NCBI GenBank assembly: GCA_030247855.1
Contig: JAPDRN010000001.1
Coordinates: 372,001 to 436,000 of the forward strand
Direction: 5' to 3'
Length of the DNA: 64,000 bases
DNA from: Knufia peltigerae
Lineage: Eukaryota; Ascomycota; Eurotiomycetes; Chaetothyriales; Trichomeriaceae
Shown: in pieces, positions 33,365-44,233 of the stretch
How the letters are laid out: every line of letters starts with the position of its first letter
Position numbering within the stretch: the first letter of the stretch is position 1
Translations under genes and position numbers: made by a program
Notes under the pieces: model-generated
What the model was told of the DNA's origin: nothing
Seen by the model: the letters and a program-made list of their open reading frames with translations, nothing else
Databases searched by the model: none

Positions 33365-36325
33365 ATGTCGAGTGTAGACTACAAGTATGAGGAACGTGGG
33401 GGGCCTGCAGCTTCGCGCGCAACCTCCGCCGTCCAATCCCCGATGGACCACTTCCATTACCCTACCACTCAACCCTCGTCCAGTCTGGACGACACAGACT
33501 CTTCTACCTGGTCTAGTTTAGCAGGTCCATTGACCGGAAATACTTCTTCGACCAACCTTTCCCCCGCCAACTTCTCCTCGACAGCAGACTCTCAATCTAC
33601 CTTGACCTCCAAACCCACCCAGCCCAACCTGGATCTCTCTACGTCCGAAGCCCTCGCCCGCAATGAGGCCTTACTGCGGGAACCTGTCTTCCCCGAGTGG
33701 AAGGACGATGCCGGTCCTGTTGATTTCGACAGTCCCGAAGACCTACAAAAAAAGGATCCTCTAGGGACCCAGATATGGAAACTGTACCATCGCACGAAGT
33801 CCCGACTTCCCAACCAGGAACGCATGGAGAATCTGACCTGGCGGATGATGGCGATGAATCTTCGCCGACAGCGGGAGCGAGAGCAACAACAGCAACAACA
33901 ACAGCAGCAGCAGGAGCAGGAGCAGGAACAAGCAGCGTATGGAATATCCATTCAATCCGGCAGCGACTCTCGCATGGCCGGTGCTGACGACCTGGTTTCT
34001 AGTGCAAAGAAGACCCAGTTCAAGAGTCCAGCACAGCCCTCGAACGCTCCCAGTGGCATCGCTCAACAACTTCGCAAGTCTGTCGACCAGTCAGCCGATC
34101 GTGAGCCATCACCTTCTGATCCCATGAACCTGGACGACTTCATCATTCCTAGCTCGGTGGCTTCGCCCGCTGGTATCACGGCACCTTCTCCCTCGGACAA
34201 TCAGAACAGACAGTTCCAGACCCCGGGAATCCCTATAAGTGCTCGCAACAAGATGCATGTGCAGATACCCAAAGACTTGCCGCCCTCTTCGGCGCCACAG
34301 TCCTCCATTCCCTTTTTCAGAGCGTCCGAATTCGACTATGTACAAAAAAGGGTTCGCAAGACTAGCATCGATGAGAGGAAAGGAGTGAGTATAATTTCCT
34401 TTCATGGCTGTAGACTAGAGTCTAACAATTTCCAGGGACGAAAACGTCCCGCAGAATTCTCTCCCCAGGTACCTCCTTTGGTCGCGCCAAACCTGCCCAA
34501 TAACGCCGAGGGTGATTCTGGTGTGCCCGACTATGCCCTTGACCAACCTACGCCTTCTCAATTCAGTGGCCCAGCGAGCTTCCAGGGCCAAATGTCGATG
34601 CATTTGGACTCTTTCCATCTGAGTGAGGATCCAATCCTTACATCAGCCGGACCGTTCCAACAAAACTTTGCCTTTTCCCCAGGGGCCTCGCCTATGGTCA
34701 CAAATGGGCCCTTTGCAAACGTCTATAACCAAACCTCCATGGCCTCTTCGCTAAACTCAGCAGACTTCTATTCCCCACCTCAATCTGGTTATGCCTCCGC
34801 CGTCTCCACGCCGCAAGCGGGCCACGACGATAATTCGCATTTCTATTTCGACCAGAGCCATTCCCGATCGCTGCCCTTCTATGCCGCTCAACGAGCGAAT
34901 CCTATGATGACTCCTATGTCCGCTAATTTCGCCTATGGGAACAACAATGAGCAGATGTATACTTCCATGAATGGTGTCAGCTCGGCACCGTCAATCAATG
35001 GCTTCACAATTCAGCAACATGTAGATCCCTCCAATGTTCTTGGTCCTGACTATGGCCGCCGAGTCTCTCCTGGTGTGTCAATGGCTGGAAATGACAACAT
35101 GTTCCAATTTGGAGCAGACTCTGACAACGAAGATGATGATGGTAACTACAACGATCGTAGTCTTATGATGCAGTCCGATTATGGCCAGATCGGCGATCCA
35201 ACCCTCGATCTCAATTCGGGCTTACAATGGGATCCGACGGTCGACTACAACAGCATGTCTCGCTACAGTGGCAATGGAAAGCAAGTCCGCATTGGCGGAG
35301 CAGAGATGGTCAATTCTCCTCCAGATTGGAGTGGCTCGATGCTTAGTCGGACACATGGTTCAGCAGCGTCCATCAGCGATATCCGAAATCGAGACCAGGA
35401 CCCTCGGCGACAAAAAATTCCCAGGACCACCTCGACTCCTGCGCTGTCCAACCACCAAATGCAGTCCGCCCAAAGTTCGCCTGCAGAATCTGGACTCAGC
35501 AGTCGCCAGCCCTCGAGGCCCGGAAGCCCTGGTCCGAAGAGTACTGACCAGAATGGCGTCCCCACCACATGCACCAACTGTTTCACGCAGACCACGCCCT
35601 TGTGGCGACGCAATCCTGAAGGCCATCCTCTTTGTAACGCATGTGGTCTTTTCCTCAAACTTCACGGCGTAGTTAGACCTCTGTCATTGAAAACCGATGT
35701 CATCAAGAAACGCAACCGTGGCAGTGGAAATGCTGTGCCCATGGGCTCTGCTGCAACCCGAGCATCGAAAAAGTCGTCTAGAAAAAACTCGGTACAACAG
35801 ACTCCAGCTACGACTCCGACAGCGGCAAGTGAGCACAACTCAGCATCACCAGCTTCGGTGCAGGGTTCTACTCACTCGGGGTCTGTTGTGACTACGCCAA
35901 CGAGTTATCCAGCGGGGACGACAGGCGGGAAACCCGGTGTGGTTCCCATTGCAGCTGCGCCGCCCAAGCCCCCTGTTCAGCCGGGCCCTAACATGGGTCG
36001 ACCAGTCCAGGTTACGCCGAAACGTCAGCGAAGACAGTCGCGCGCTTCCACTACCAATTTGCCCAACACAAGCAATCTGTCGACCACGTCCACGAACACC
36101 GGGTCAAGCAACGACGACGAGATGCAAGATGTTGGACAGTCCACTCCCAAACCGACCCAAGCACCCGTTACTCGAGCCAAAGCGGCCAGCATGTCCACAA
36201 CGGCCGGGGTAACCACCATGGCATCTGTGATGCAGGGCGGATTGTTGAATCCGGGTGTGCAAAACATGCCAGGAGGACCACATGGAAACAGCCAAGAATG
36301 GGAATGGCTGACCATGAGTTTGTGA
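33365..36325 (+). CDS. areA: AreA/NIT2-type GATA transcription factor, global nitrogen regulator
   Basis: Positive regulator of nitrogen catabolism genes when preferred nitrogen is absent. Exons 33365-34384 and 34436-36325 give 969 residues. Near residue 140 is the AreA-specific N-terminal domain (DPLGTQIWKLYHRTKSRL, NQERMENLTWRMMAMNL), followed by a Gln/Glu-rich tract (about residues 170-190). The single GATA zinc finger, CTNC...CNAC with 17 residues between the pairs (LWRRNPEGHPLCNACG), is near residues 718-745 with the basic tail VVRPLSLKTDVIKKRNR. The extreme end WEWLTMSL is the AreA C-terminus known to bind the corepressor NmrA. The 51-nt intron (GTGAGT..TTCCAG, branch CTAAC) is stop-free and in frame, so it may be missed. 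An additional upstream exon cannot be excluded. Confidence 0.93.
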   Translation: MSSVDYKYEERGGPAASRATSAVQSPMDHFHYPTTQPSSSLDDTDSSTWSSLAGPLTGNTSSTNLSPANFSSTADSQSTLTSKPTQPNLDLSTSEALARNEALLREPVFPEWKDDAGPVDFDSPEDLQKKDPLGTQIWKLYHRTKSRLPNQERMENLTWRMMAMNLRRQREREQQQQQQQQQQEQEQEQAAYGISIQSGSDSRMAGADDLVSSAKKTQFKSPAQPSNAPSGIAQQLRKSVDQSADREPSPSDPMNLDDFIIPSSVASPAGITAPSPSDNQNRQFQTPGIPISARNKMHVQIPKDLPPSSAPQSSIPFFRASEFDYVQKRVRKTSIDERKGVSIISFHGCRLESNNFQGRKRPAEFSPQVPPLVAPNLPNNAEGDSGVPDYALDQPTPSQFSGPASFQGQMSMHLDSFHLSEDPILTSAGPFQQNFAFSPGASPMVTNGPFANVYNQTSMASSLNSADFYSPPQSGYASAVSTPQAGHDDNSHFYFDQSHSRSLPFYAAQRANPMMTPMSANFAYGNNNEQMYTSMNGVSSAPSINGFTIQQHVDPSNVLGPDYGRRVSPGVSMAGNDNMFQFGADSDNEDDDGNYNDRSLMMQSDYGQIGDPTLDLNSGLQWDPTVDYNSMSRYSGNGKQVRIGGAEMVNSPPDWSGSMLSRTHGSAASISDIRNRDQDPRRQKIPRTTSTPALSNHQMQSAQSSPAESGLSSRQPSRPGSPGPKSTDQNGVPTTCTNCFTQTTPLWRRNPEGHPLCNACGLFLKLHGVVRPLSLKTDVIKKRNRGSGNAVPMGSAATRASKKSSRKNSVQQTPATTPTAASEHNSASPASVQGSTHSGSVVTTPTSYPAGTTGGKPGVVPIAAAPPKPPVQPGPNMGRPVQVTPKRQRRQSRASTTNLPNTSNLSTTSTNTGSSNDDEMQDVGQSTPKPTQAPVTRAKAASMSTTAGVTTMASVMQGGLLNPGVQNMPGGPHGNSQEWEWLTMSL

Positions 36326-37429
36326 TCAACGTTTTACGGCACAAGGCCGACGATCGCAATTGGAGGGTTCAAGGTTTCACCACGTCGATTTCGCGCACCC
36401 TACCGTTCTTTTCTGTGTTGCACATAGACCAAGTCGATTATTTTTCCTACACCAACACCAGTTATACGACATGACGGCCACGCAATACACGACTTTCTAT
36501 AGTCTTCACACCTCTGGTGAGAAGGCGGGTTGGCTCCGAAATGCAACATTACAGGGCCAAAGTCGGTCAAGAGAGGAATCTTGTCTGAGACTTTTTTGCT
36601 GTTGTGCAAATATAATGATGGGGAATTTCTGGGTTATCAATTTGCTTTTCCGTCGTTTTCAGTGATATCACCGCGTCTGTTTTCGAAAGGCCGTGGGATT
36701 CTACGGCTTCGAGCAGAAGTGCGCATTTTGCTTTTTGTTATGAGAAGAGAGATGAGAGAGAAGGGGGTGGTTGTATTGAGATTTTGGCCCCGTGTTGGGC
36801 CAGACAGGAGATGGTTGAGATACCCTGAGACGAATTGAGATGATTGTTTAGCAGGAGGAGGTTTAATGAAAGCTCTTGGAATAGACGCAGATGATGTTTT
36901 TGAAATGGAAAGACAGGTAAAGAACAATCTAGAGATACACTGAGTAATGAAGTGTTAGAAACAATTTGATACATGAAGCAAATCGAGATATTTTGAGATG
37001 AATGATTTCAACTAACTCAGAATCCCTATTTCTCTTACAGCACAGATATCCTGATACATGGAGGAAGATGATCGAAAGCAGATGGAATGAAGCCCGAAGT
37101 CGATTCTGGGCATTGAATGAAACTTTCCGTTGTCTCGGAGATAATCGGCCACTAAAACACCTTATTACTCAAGGTAGTGATAGACCGATCATCTCATCAG
37201 ATAAGATCATCAAAAAAGAAGAATATCAGGCATCTCCTTTTTACACGAATTCTGTTGTTTCAGTTTCAATTCAGCTCAATCAATTCATTTGCATCAAATT
37301 ATCGGAACTCAGAGAGCTTTTATTTCTTTCAAGACTAGCCACGACAACTTTTGTCTACAATACGCGACTGCGTTTCACACTTGGAAGGAAGACGACGCAG
37401 GATATTGGCAATAACTTTAAACCACGAAG
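36326..37429. other. Intergenic region between areA and SFH5
   Basis: About 1.1 kb between two plus-strand genes. No gene supported; an open frame at 37002-37658 overlaps the start of SFH5 in another frame. AT-rich parts at 36830-37300. Confidence 0.5.
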
Positions 37430-38727
37430 ATGGCTTCTGCAGACACCAGTGCTGCACCCAACAGTACCACCCTGCCCGGTGAGGTCTCTGGAATCGTTCC
37501 AGAAGTGTCATTGGAAAAGGACAAGACCGCCACCGCTATCACTGACGCTCAAAACAGTACGACTTTGCCGGGGGAGGTGTCTGGAGTTGTGCCTGATGGG
37601 GGCGAGAAGGCAAAGGCCACGACCACGAATGACGCATCCAACGACAACGACAATGTAGAACAGACTACGACCGATGCACCCAACAACACCAGTCTTCCTG
37701 GTGAGGTATCGGGAGTCGTACCTGATACTGCAGCAGAGAAGAAAGATGCCGCAACCCCGACTGTGAGACGAAAATCCACTGCCTGTCTTTTGCTCTTTGG
37801 GGAGAGGAGTACTAACTAGCGTAGGTGAAGAAGGTGACACCTATTCAGGAACTTTGGGCTCTGGCTCAATCCATTGGTCACCCCGAGGTCTGGGGAGTCA
37901 CGCTGGCCGATCCTGAAACTCACGTTCCGACGCAGGTGGTGCTACAAAAGTACCTCAACGCCAACGATGGCGATCTGACCAAAGCCAAGGATCAACTCAC
38001 CAAGACGTTGGAATGGCGAGCCAAGATGAAGCCTTTGGAATTGATGAAGAAGAAATTCGACCGGGCCAAATTCGAGGGATTGGGCTATGTGACCACTTTC
38101 GGCCCCGAAGGTGCAGAACCGGAAGCAAAAGAGATCTTCACTTGGAACATCTACGGGAGTGTCAAGAACATTGAACAAACCTTTGGAAACCTGGAAGAGT
38201 AGGAAAATTCCGAGTACCATCCCCGAAAAAGAAACAGGACACTAAACTTTGTACGCAGGTTCCTCGAATGGCGCGTGGTTCTGATGGAAGAGGCCTTGCA
38301 ATCACTCAACATCGGCAAAGCCATCAAGCCCATCACCTCGGAACACGACCCGTACAAGATCGTGCAGGTCCACGACTACAAATCCATCAGTTTCTTGAGA
38401 CAGTCGCCCGTGGTGAAGACGGCCAGTACCGAGACCATCAAGGTTTTTGCGCAGAATTATCCGGAACTGTTGAAGGAGAAGTTCTTCGTCAATGTGCCTG
38501 CGTTCATGGGGTTCATCTACGCCTTCATGAAGTTGTTCGTCGCACAGAAGACGATCAAAAAGTTCCACCCCATGAGCAACGGGGCCAACCTGGCGAGAGA
38601 GTTGGCGACGAGCAGCAAGGTCAAGAATCTGGCCGATGAGTTGCCCAAAGAGTACGGCGGCAAGGGTCAGGACCTGAGTGTCTTTGGGAGACAGACTGCT
38701 TTGGAAGATGCCGAAGCCAAGGCATGA
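37430..38727 (+). CDS. SFH5: Sfh5-like phosphatidylinositol transfer protein (CRAL-TRIO)
   Basis: Sec14-like lipid transfer protein of the ER and plasma membrane; yeast Sfh5 binds heme, so ligand choice is open. Exons 37430-37762, 37825-38198 and 38259-38727 give 391 residues. The N-terminal 111 residues are acidic low-complexity with three repeats of NxTxLPGEVSGxVP. The CRAL-TRIO N region follows (TPIQELWALAQSIGHPEVWG, VLQKYLNANDGDLTKAKDQL) and then the lipid-binding domain (IVQVHDYKSISFLR, FVNVPAFMGFIYAFMKLFV). The last residues resemble the family end (ELPKEYGGKGQDL). Intron 1 has a perfect TACTAAC branch site. Introns and frames are consistent at each join. Confidence 0.94.
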
Positions 38728-39984
38728 ACAACAAAGTTCGATATGAGGGTTTCCAAGACCGGCAATGTGCTTTCCTACGGAGATTGCAAGAGATGTGAAA
38801 AAAAGTGTTGGCCTCCTGACGAGTAGCACTTGGGACAGCATTGATATTCCTGCGGTAATGAGGAAGACGGGGCAAGGCAGGAAGTCTGGCTGGATGTTTG
38901 TGATTCTGGATTGCATTGCTTGATTTATTTGATGGATGGCGTGCGTAGATAGATACCCTTGTTGCCTGCGCTATTGCATGCCTTTTCTACGCTCTCCTTT
39001 ATGTGCGTTTAGGTCAAATCCATGATTCTCTCTCTACTTGTTTTCGTCCTCGTCCTCGTACACTACAGTACTACAGGCCTATTTTTCGTTAGTTAGGGGC
39101 CAAATGGGGCTTGTGATCTATGTCTATTTTGAGACCCGCCACTTACCCAGGACTTCTCCGTAGATTTCTCACTCTTTCAACTCTTTAGTCTCTCATAGTC
39201 TTGTTATCGCTCGAAACTCTCTCCATTACTCTCTTTATCCACATAAAGTCTTATTACAGATATAAGAATCTATATACGTTGTCTTCAAAATAAGCTAATC
39301 AATTCCTTCCGTATGTTGTCTGAGGGAGGAAAGGGATTTATTTCTCTTAGCTTATTTTAATGGTCTAACATACTTTAGAATATAGTGATAGGTATTATAA
39401 CAAGTGCACTTGGGGCATGTCTATAACTCGACAACAACGACCTCGAACTCAGAAGTACTTCTTGCACGTAGAGACTATTTCGAGGATTATCATTCTCGCG
39501 AAACTTGATTGGAAAAGCAATGGCACTCACACCTCTCGCGTACTCATCAGCTAATCACATCACCCTTAGCAGGACCCCCTGCTTTTCTCTCTACAATACC
39601 CATAGGCATAATCTAGTCGTCTCATGAGGAGGATATTTCGTCGTTGGCGTAACTAACGAATATTACCCTGGTGTGGCTGTTAAACTGCGGGAATGCTTTC
39701 CGTTGCTATGACGTAGTTCGAGTCACCGTCGGTCGCGGGGCATTCAATTTGGAAGATGCTCATGAAACTGTTGTGTTCCTTCTGCATTTTGTTTGCCTGT
39801 GGAATCGAATTGAACTGAATTGGCTCCTGCCTGTTTTCGTCCTCGTAACAATTCCATCTTTCATCCCTTCTCAGTCTTTTGTCTGTTCCTCATACTCTCA
39901 CTCAAACTACTCACTACTCACCCACTTGATCCCGGCCCATACCAATACGATACACTATTCCGAGACCTTTTAGGATCCCTCATC
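38728..39984. other. Intergenic region between SFH5 and the HSP12-like gene
   Basis: About 1.26 kb. It has a short inverted repeat at 39287-39358. The last 150 bp before the next start are C/T-rich. Open frames here are not convincing. Confidence 0.55.
39287..39358. repeat. Inverted repeat, 12-bp arms
   Basis: AAAATAAGCTAA at 39287-39298 is matched by its reverse complement TTAGCTTATTTT at 39347-39358, with 48 bp between. The arms could form a hairpin or mark a small MITE-like remnant; I do not see a clear target duplication. Confidence 0.5.
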
Positions 39985-40674
39985 ATGTCTGACCCCGGCC
40001 GCAAGCCTCTCTCTGACCGTACGTGTCCTTGAGCACCCGTGCCCTCTGTCCCGCTGCTTGACTGACTGACTGACTGACTGACCGTTCTCGCCCCGCGTAG
40101 GTGTTGGCGAGACCATCACTCCCGACTCTCAAAAGTCATATGCCGACCAAGCCAAAGAGTCTGCTACCGGTGCCATGGACAACGTAGCAGGCATGGTTCA
40201 ACCAGGTGCGTCTGTTTCCCCTTTCGTTGGCTGGTTCTAACTTTGTTTCTAGGTGACAGCAAGTCTACAAGCCAAAAGCTCTCTGATGAGGCTTCCTCCA
40301 ACACCGGTTCCGCCCAGGACACTCTCTCCAACTTGACCCAGAAAGCTTCCTCTACCGCCGGTTCCACCTTTGAGAATGTGCAAACCAAGGCTGCCGATTT
40401 GGGCACTCAGGCCAGTGACAATACTGCGGCTGCACAGAAGAACATTCAAGAGACTGCGTCCAATGTCACTCAAAAGGCCAAGGACGATGGCACTGATGCT
40501 CAAGACACGGGAAAGTCCTACATTGGACAAGCTCAGGAGATGGCTGCGAATGCCTTGAATAGTGCCAGTAAGGCTGCATCTGGTAAGTCTAGATCGACAT
40601 GATGTTGTTTTTGTGTCGTACTGATTTGATTACCTACAGATCTCGCCAACACCATCTCCGGTGAGAAGAAGTGA
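39985..40674 (+). CDS. HSP12: Hsp9/Hsp12 family heat-shock protein, extended
   Basis: Small hydrophilic membrane-stabilising stress protein. Exons 39985-40018, 40101-40205, 40253-40582 and 40640-40674 give 167 residues. The N-terminus MSDPGRKPLSDRVGETITPD followed by SQKSYADQAKESATGAMDNV is the family signature, and the C-terminal GQAQEMAANALNSAS matches the second family helix. Between them lie about 60 extra Ser/Thr/Ala/Gln-rich residues, so it is longer than yeast Hsp12 (109 residues) and looks LEA-like. Intron 1 contains a TGAC tetranucleotide repeat (six units at 40059-40082). The donor of intron 1 is GTACGT and the acceptor CGTAG; all joins keep frame. It is probably stress-induced, but I did not find an unambiguous stress element. 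Confidence 0.9.
40059..40082. repeat. (TGAC)6 microsatellite inside intron 1 of the HSP12-like gene
   Basis: Six TGAC units at 40059-40082 inside the intron at 40019-40100. Confidence 0.8.
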
Positions 40675-41502
40675 TCACTGGACTGGTTACTGGCTTTACC
40701 AAGCATGGTGTTTGCAATTGCAGTGTACCGTACGAGAGGAGTGGATCCGGGAGTATCGTATGGAATAAGGTGCTGACGACCCCCAAGGCCTGGCTTTGAT
40801 GGTGATTGTCCTCGCTCAGGCGAATCCTACGAACTAAATTGATGCATGGATTACGACGAAAGACATATTGATACTTGTAGTTCTCAGTTTGAATTAGTAT
40901 TATCATTCCACCCGGAGACATTTGTTGATCCGTCCCTTGTGTAAATCTTGATATTGATGTTACTATGGGCCACGCTCCATAGCATGCGGTGCTACTTGTC
41001 CATCATCATCATCAATAACGGGCATCACTGTTATGTTGTGTGGTATGAGCTTTGGAGTGATTCATATAAATTCTCTGGTTGTGGAAGACGTCTTACGAGA
41101 CCTTTCCTAACAAAATGGGTAAAATGGGATGAGAAGGCGAAAGACTGCCATCAAAGAAACCGTTAAAACTCCTTTATTGGTAAGAAAAGGAAATGAAAAC
41201 AAAAGGAAGCGAGTCAAAATATCGAGCGACAGATAGAGCACGAAGTATATATCCCGGGATATTATGGGAGTTACTTTCTGGTAACTTTGGGGTAGTAAAT
41301 ACTAATAATGAAACGCGTCAGACAAAAGTGTCTGACTATAAACATCTCAAAAGGTCGGTTTCATGTAAATATATCAAACACGACCTTGTCACTTTCTTTT
41401 TGCCCGATAAGTTTCGACTCTATACGGAAGGACACCTCTCTGATCAATTACAATTTCGATTACAAGGACACACACACACACACACACACACTTGAATCAA
41501 AA
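40675..41502. other. Intergenic region upstream of DAD1
   Basis: About 0.83 kb between two plus-strand genes. The TATA-like stretch AGTATATATCCC lies near 41243. An AC dinucleotide run sits directly before the DAD1 start (41468-41491). No other gene. Confidence 0.5.
41468..41491. repeat. (AC)12 microsatellite in the DAD1 5' leader
   Basis: Twelve AC units ending 11 bp before the ATG at 41503. Length variation here could change the spacing of the 5' leader. Confidence 0.85.
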
Positions 41503-42095
41503 ATGGCAACATCCCATCATCAGCACCACCAACAAACCTTTGTCGGCGGCAACGGCGGCGGCGGCGACGCGCCACCTCCTCAACAACAACAAAAAGAATT
41601 TGAGACCAGACGTGCTTTACTGGTAAATGATATAGGAGAGGTAAGTCTTCTTTTTTGGTTTTTTGAACACCATTCATGCACTCTTCAACAACAACTTTCG
41701 AGTCATGAGGAACTCCACGAGACCATGAATGAAATAAAAGGAGAAAGAAAGAATGATTCTGATTGACAACCCTTGCAACACAAAAACAGTCCCTCGAACA
41801 AGTCCTCACGCACATCAACGCTCTGAATCGAAGTTTGGAAGGGATCATTGAAGTGAGTCTCTCTTTTTTTTGTTTTACAGTCAATACCGACCCCCAAACG
41901 TGGACCTCATCACCGTCGTCGGTCCTTGTCATTGACGTTGACGCACTGACATAGATTGGAAATGAATTTTCTTCCGTCGAGGCACTTTGGAGTCAATTCG
42001 AAACCGTCATGGGAAGAGGAGACGAGGACGAGTCCACCAACCAACAGAATAGGACCGATCGAGACGACGAAACCATCGACGAGAGTAGTACATAG
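41503..42095 (+). CDS. DAD1: DASH complex subunit Dad1
   Basis: Component of the DASH/Dam1 ring that couples kinetochores to spindle microtubules. Exons 41503-41640, 41790-41852 and 41955-42095 give 113 residues. The core ALLVNDIGESLEQVLTHINA, LNRSLEGIIEIGNEFSSVEA, LWSQFETVM is diagnostic and is spread over three exons, the middle one only 63 nt. The N-terminus is His/Gln/Gly-rich (QHHQQ, GGNGGGGD, PPPQQQQ), longer than in yeast, and the C-terminus is Asp/Glu-rich. The splice sites are GTAAGT..ACAG and GTGAGT..ATAG. Because each exon is short the gene is easily missed. Confidence 0.93.
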
Positions 42096-42670
42096 TAAAT
42101 GGTATGGGTCGAGGCATGATCAGTCACAGGAACTGTCAAGAACCCAAAAGGGGTAAAGACAGAGGCAGAAACAGAATCCGACCATGTACGGACTCAACTA
42201 GCGAACCCGAGTGAAACATACCAACGACGACGTTGCGACGATGATGATGATAACGGCGACGAAAGTGACAGCGGCAACGACAACAACGACATCTTCCGAG
42301 GCACTGTCAATCAAACATTCAAAACCAGTTTTGAACAATTCATGTGCTAACTTCGAGCAAAACCTGCCCTTGATTGCTAATTCATATACCTACAAAGTCA
42401 AACCCCCGATTGTGTCCCTAGGTATGACGAGGCCGCCGAAAAATGAGGGACATATCAATGGGACAAACACACACACCCAATACAACTCCAGTCATGCACT
42501 CATGCAGCAAAAAACGCCCCATCTAGTAGTATACGTGTACATCAAGACCAAACCTGTGGTCAAAGAGGGAGGAAAAGAGACATGGACAAGTTTTTGGTGA
42601 TCAGGTCAAAGAAGGGGGAATTCAATGCAGCAATGACACTGAACATTGAACATTTCAAGCGTTCATCAAA
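42096..42670. other. Intergenic region between DAD1 and RHO4 (convergent)
   Basis: About 0.58 kb. An open frame at 42211-42600 is His/Thr-rich without protein character and starts in the DAD1 3' region. Nothing supported. Confidence 0.5.
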
Positions 42671-43642
42671 TCAGAGGATGGCACATTTCCTCTTCTTTGC
42701 CTTCTTGACCTTGACTCCCTTGCTGTTCGGCTTTGACTCGTAACTGGCCTCTTCGACTTGGATGGCTGTGTTGATGGCCAAGTCGAACACCTCTTGAATA
42801 CCCTTGTTCTCCTTGGCGCTGCATTCGATGTAGGCCGCTCCCATTCTCTTTGCCACTGCTTGACCTTGTTCTGGTGTCACTGGTGTCAGGCCCTGTGTGC
42901 GGAGGAGTTCGATGCAGGTTCTCTTGTTTCGTAGATCTGATTTCAGGCCAACGAGGACGAGAGGAGTCGTGGGACAAAAGTGTAGGACTTCAGGGTACCA
43001 CTGTTTTTGGATCATTGTCAGTAAACAAGTCTTGAATCCAAGTCTACATATTTCATCAACTGACCTTGTCCATGACATTTTCTAAAGAGTTGGGACAGTC
43101 GATTGCGAAGCAGACGAACAACAGATCTGTTTCGGGATACGACAATGGCCTCAAGCGGTCATACTCTTCTTGTCCGGCCGTATCCCACAAGGCGAGTTCG
43201 ACCGTCTTTCCTGTTGGCTTATGGGTGGTTTGTGTGATGTAGTTTTCGAACACGGTCGGGACATATTTCTGCAAACAACAAAAGGTCAACTCTGACTCGG
43301 GTCGACACGGATCGGTGCGATGCAAAACCACCAACCTACCTCTGGAAAATAACCTTGTGCGTAGCTGATCAAGAGACAAGTCTTGCCACATCCACCATCT
43401 CCAACCACCACAAACTTCTTGGAGTAGGATGCTGGCTGTGTGATGTTTGTGGCTTCCGACACCCTTCCACTGCTGGTGTAACTCATTCTCGTGCTCACGG
43501 TACCATCGCTCGTTCTCGTGCTTTGCATTCGACTAGGTCGCTTGGTCGGAGATGGTGGGTTGATGTATGAGCTTGACCGACGCTTTTCCGACAGAACCGT
43601 GGAGGACCGCGAAGGGTAATATTGATCTGTTTCGGTGACCAT
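42671..43642 (-). CDS. RHO4: Rho4-type small GTPase
   Basis: Rho GTPase acting in septation and cell-wall synthesis. Exons 43642-43340, 43268-43065 and 43000-42671 give 278 residues. A Ser/Thr/Tyr-rich N-terminal extension of about 75 residues, typical of Rho4, precedes the P-loop GDGGCGKTCLL (residues 81-91). Switch regions follow (KYVPTVFENYITQTT, LWDTAGQEEYDRLRPLSYP), then the base-binding LVGLKSDL and the SAK motif (ECSAKENKG). The end is polybasic (KKAKKRK) and CAIL, a CaaX box for geranylgeranylation and membrane attachment. All introns are phase 0 and canonical. Confidence 0.95.
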
Positions 43643-44233
43643 GGTGGGAAAAGGTGGTGAATACTGGGATAGCGCGGTTCGCGATTGATTGAAGCGTTGG
43701 GTTGACTTGTTTTGTTTATGATGGGTGCTGCAGTATTATATGTGTTTGGTATTACTGCAAGTAGCACGATACTTTTCAATCACCCGGTAAGCCAGTCAAC
43801 GAGAAATAAATACCATTGAGTATTCTTTTTAAGTCTCCAGGATTTTGATTTCAAGTTCCAGATATTTTGTCACCTTGTCGAGCATGACGCAGGGGAAGAA
43901 ACTGGCGCAGGCGACTTATTTACATGGCCCGTTACCGGGCAACAACAATCACCCCACGCGTGAAACACGGGTTATTACTCCCCTTAAGAGCCTCTCGAAA
44001 CATTCTACAGGATACATACAGTAAGCCATGCAAAACAATCCGATGACTTGCATGGGGAGGGCGCACACCTCGCTTCTTGGATAACCCGAGACCAGGATTT
44101 ATTTACCGAAGCAATTGGGCTGCACAGTTTTCCACAACTCTTGTTTTGCATGATCTCACCACGGTCAATTGCATACAAAAAGGGCTTTAAGAGTCGAGCC
44201 CGCAGGTGTCTTTCTCTGTATTTTGAGTCACGC
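43643..44233. other. Intergenic region between RHO4 and the RidA gene
   Basis: About 0.59 kb, promoter side of RHO4 and 3' side of the RidA gene. No supported gene. Open frames at 44005-44362 overlap the RidA exons in other frames. Confidence 0.5.

Noticed and set aside
38302..38916. 204-residue minus-strand frame opposite SFH5
   Set aside because: Antisense shadow of the third SFH5 exon.
42211..42600. 129-residue frame after DAD1
   Set aside because: Low-complexity Thr/His/Asn content in the DAD1 3' region; no family resemblance.
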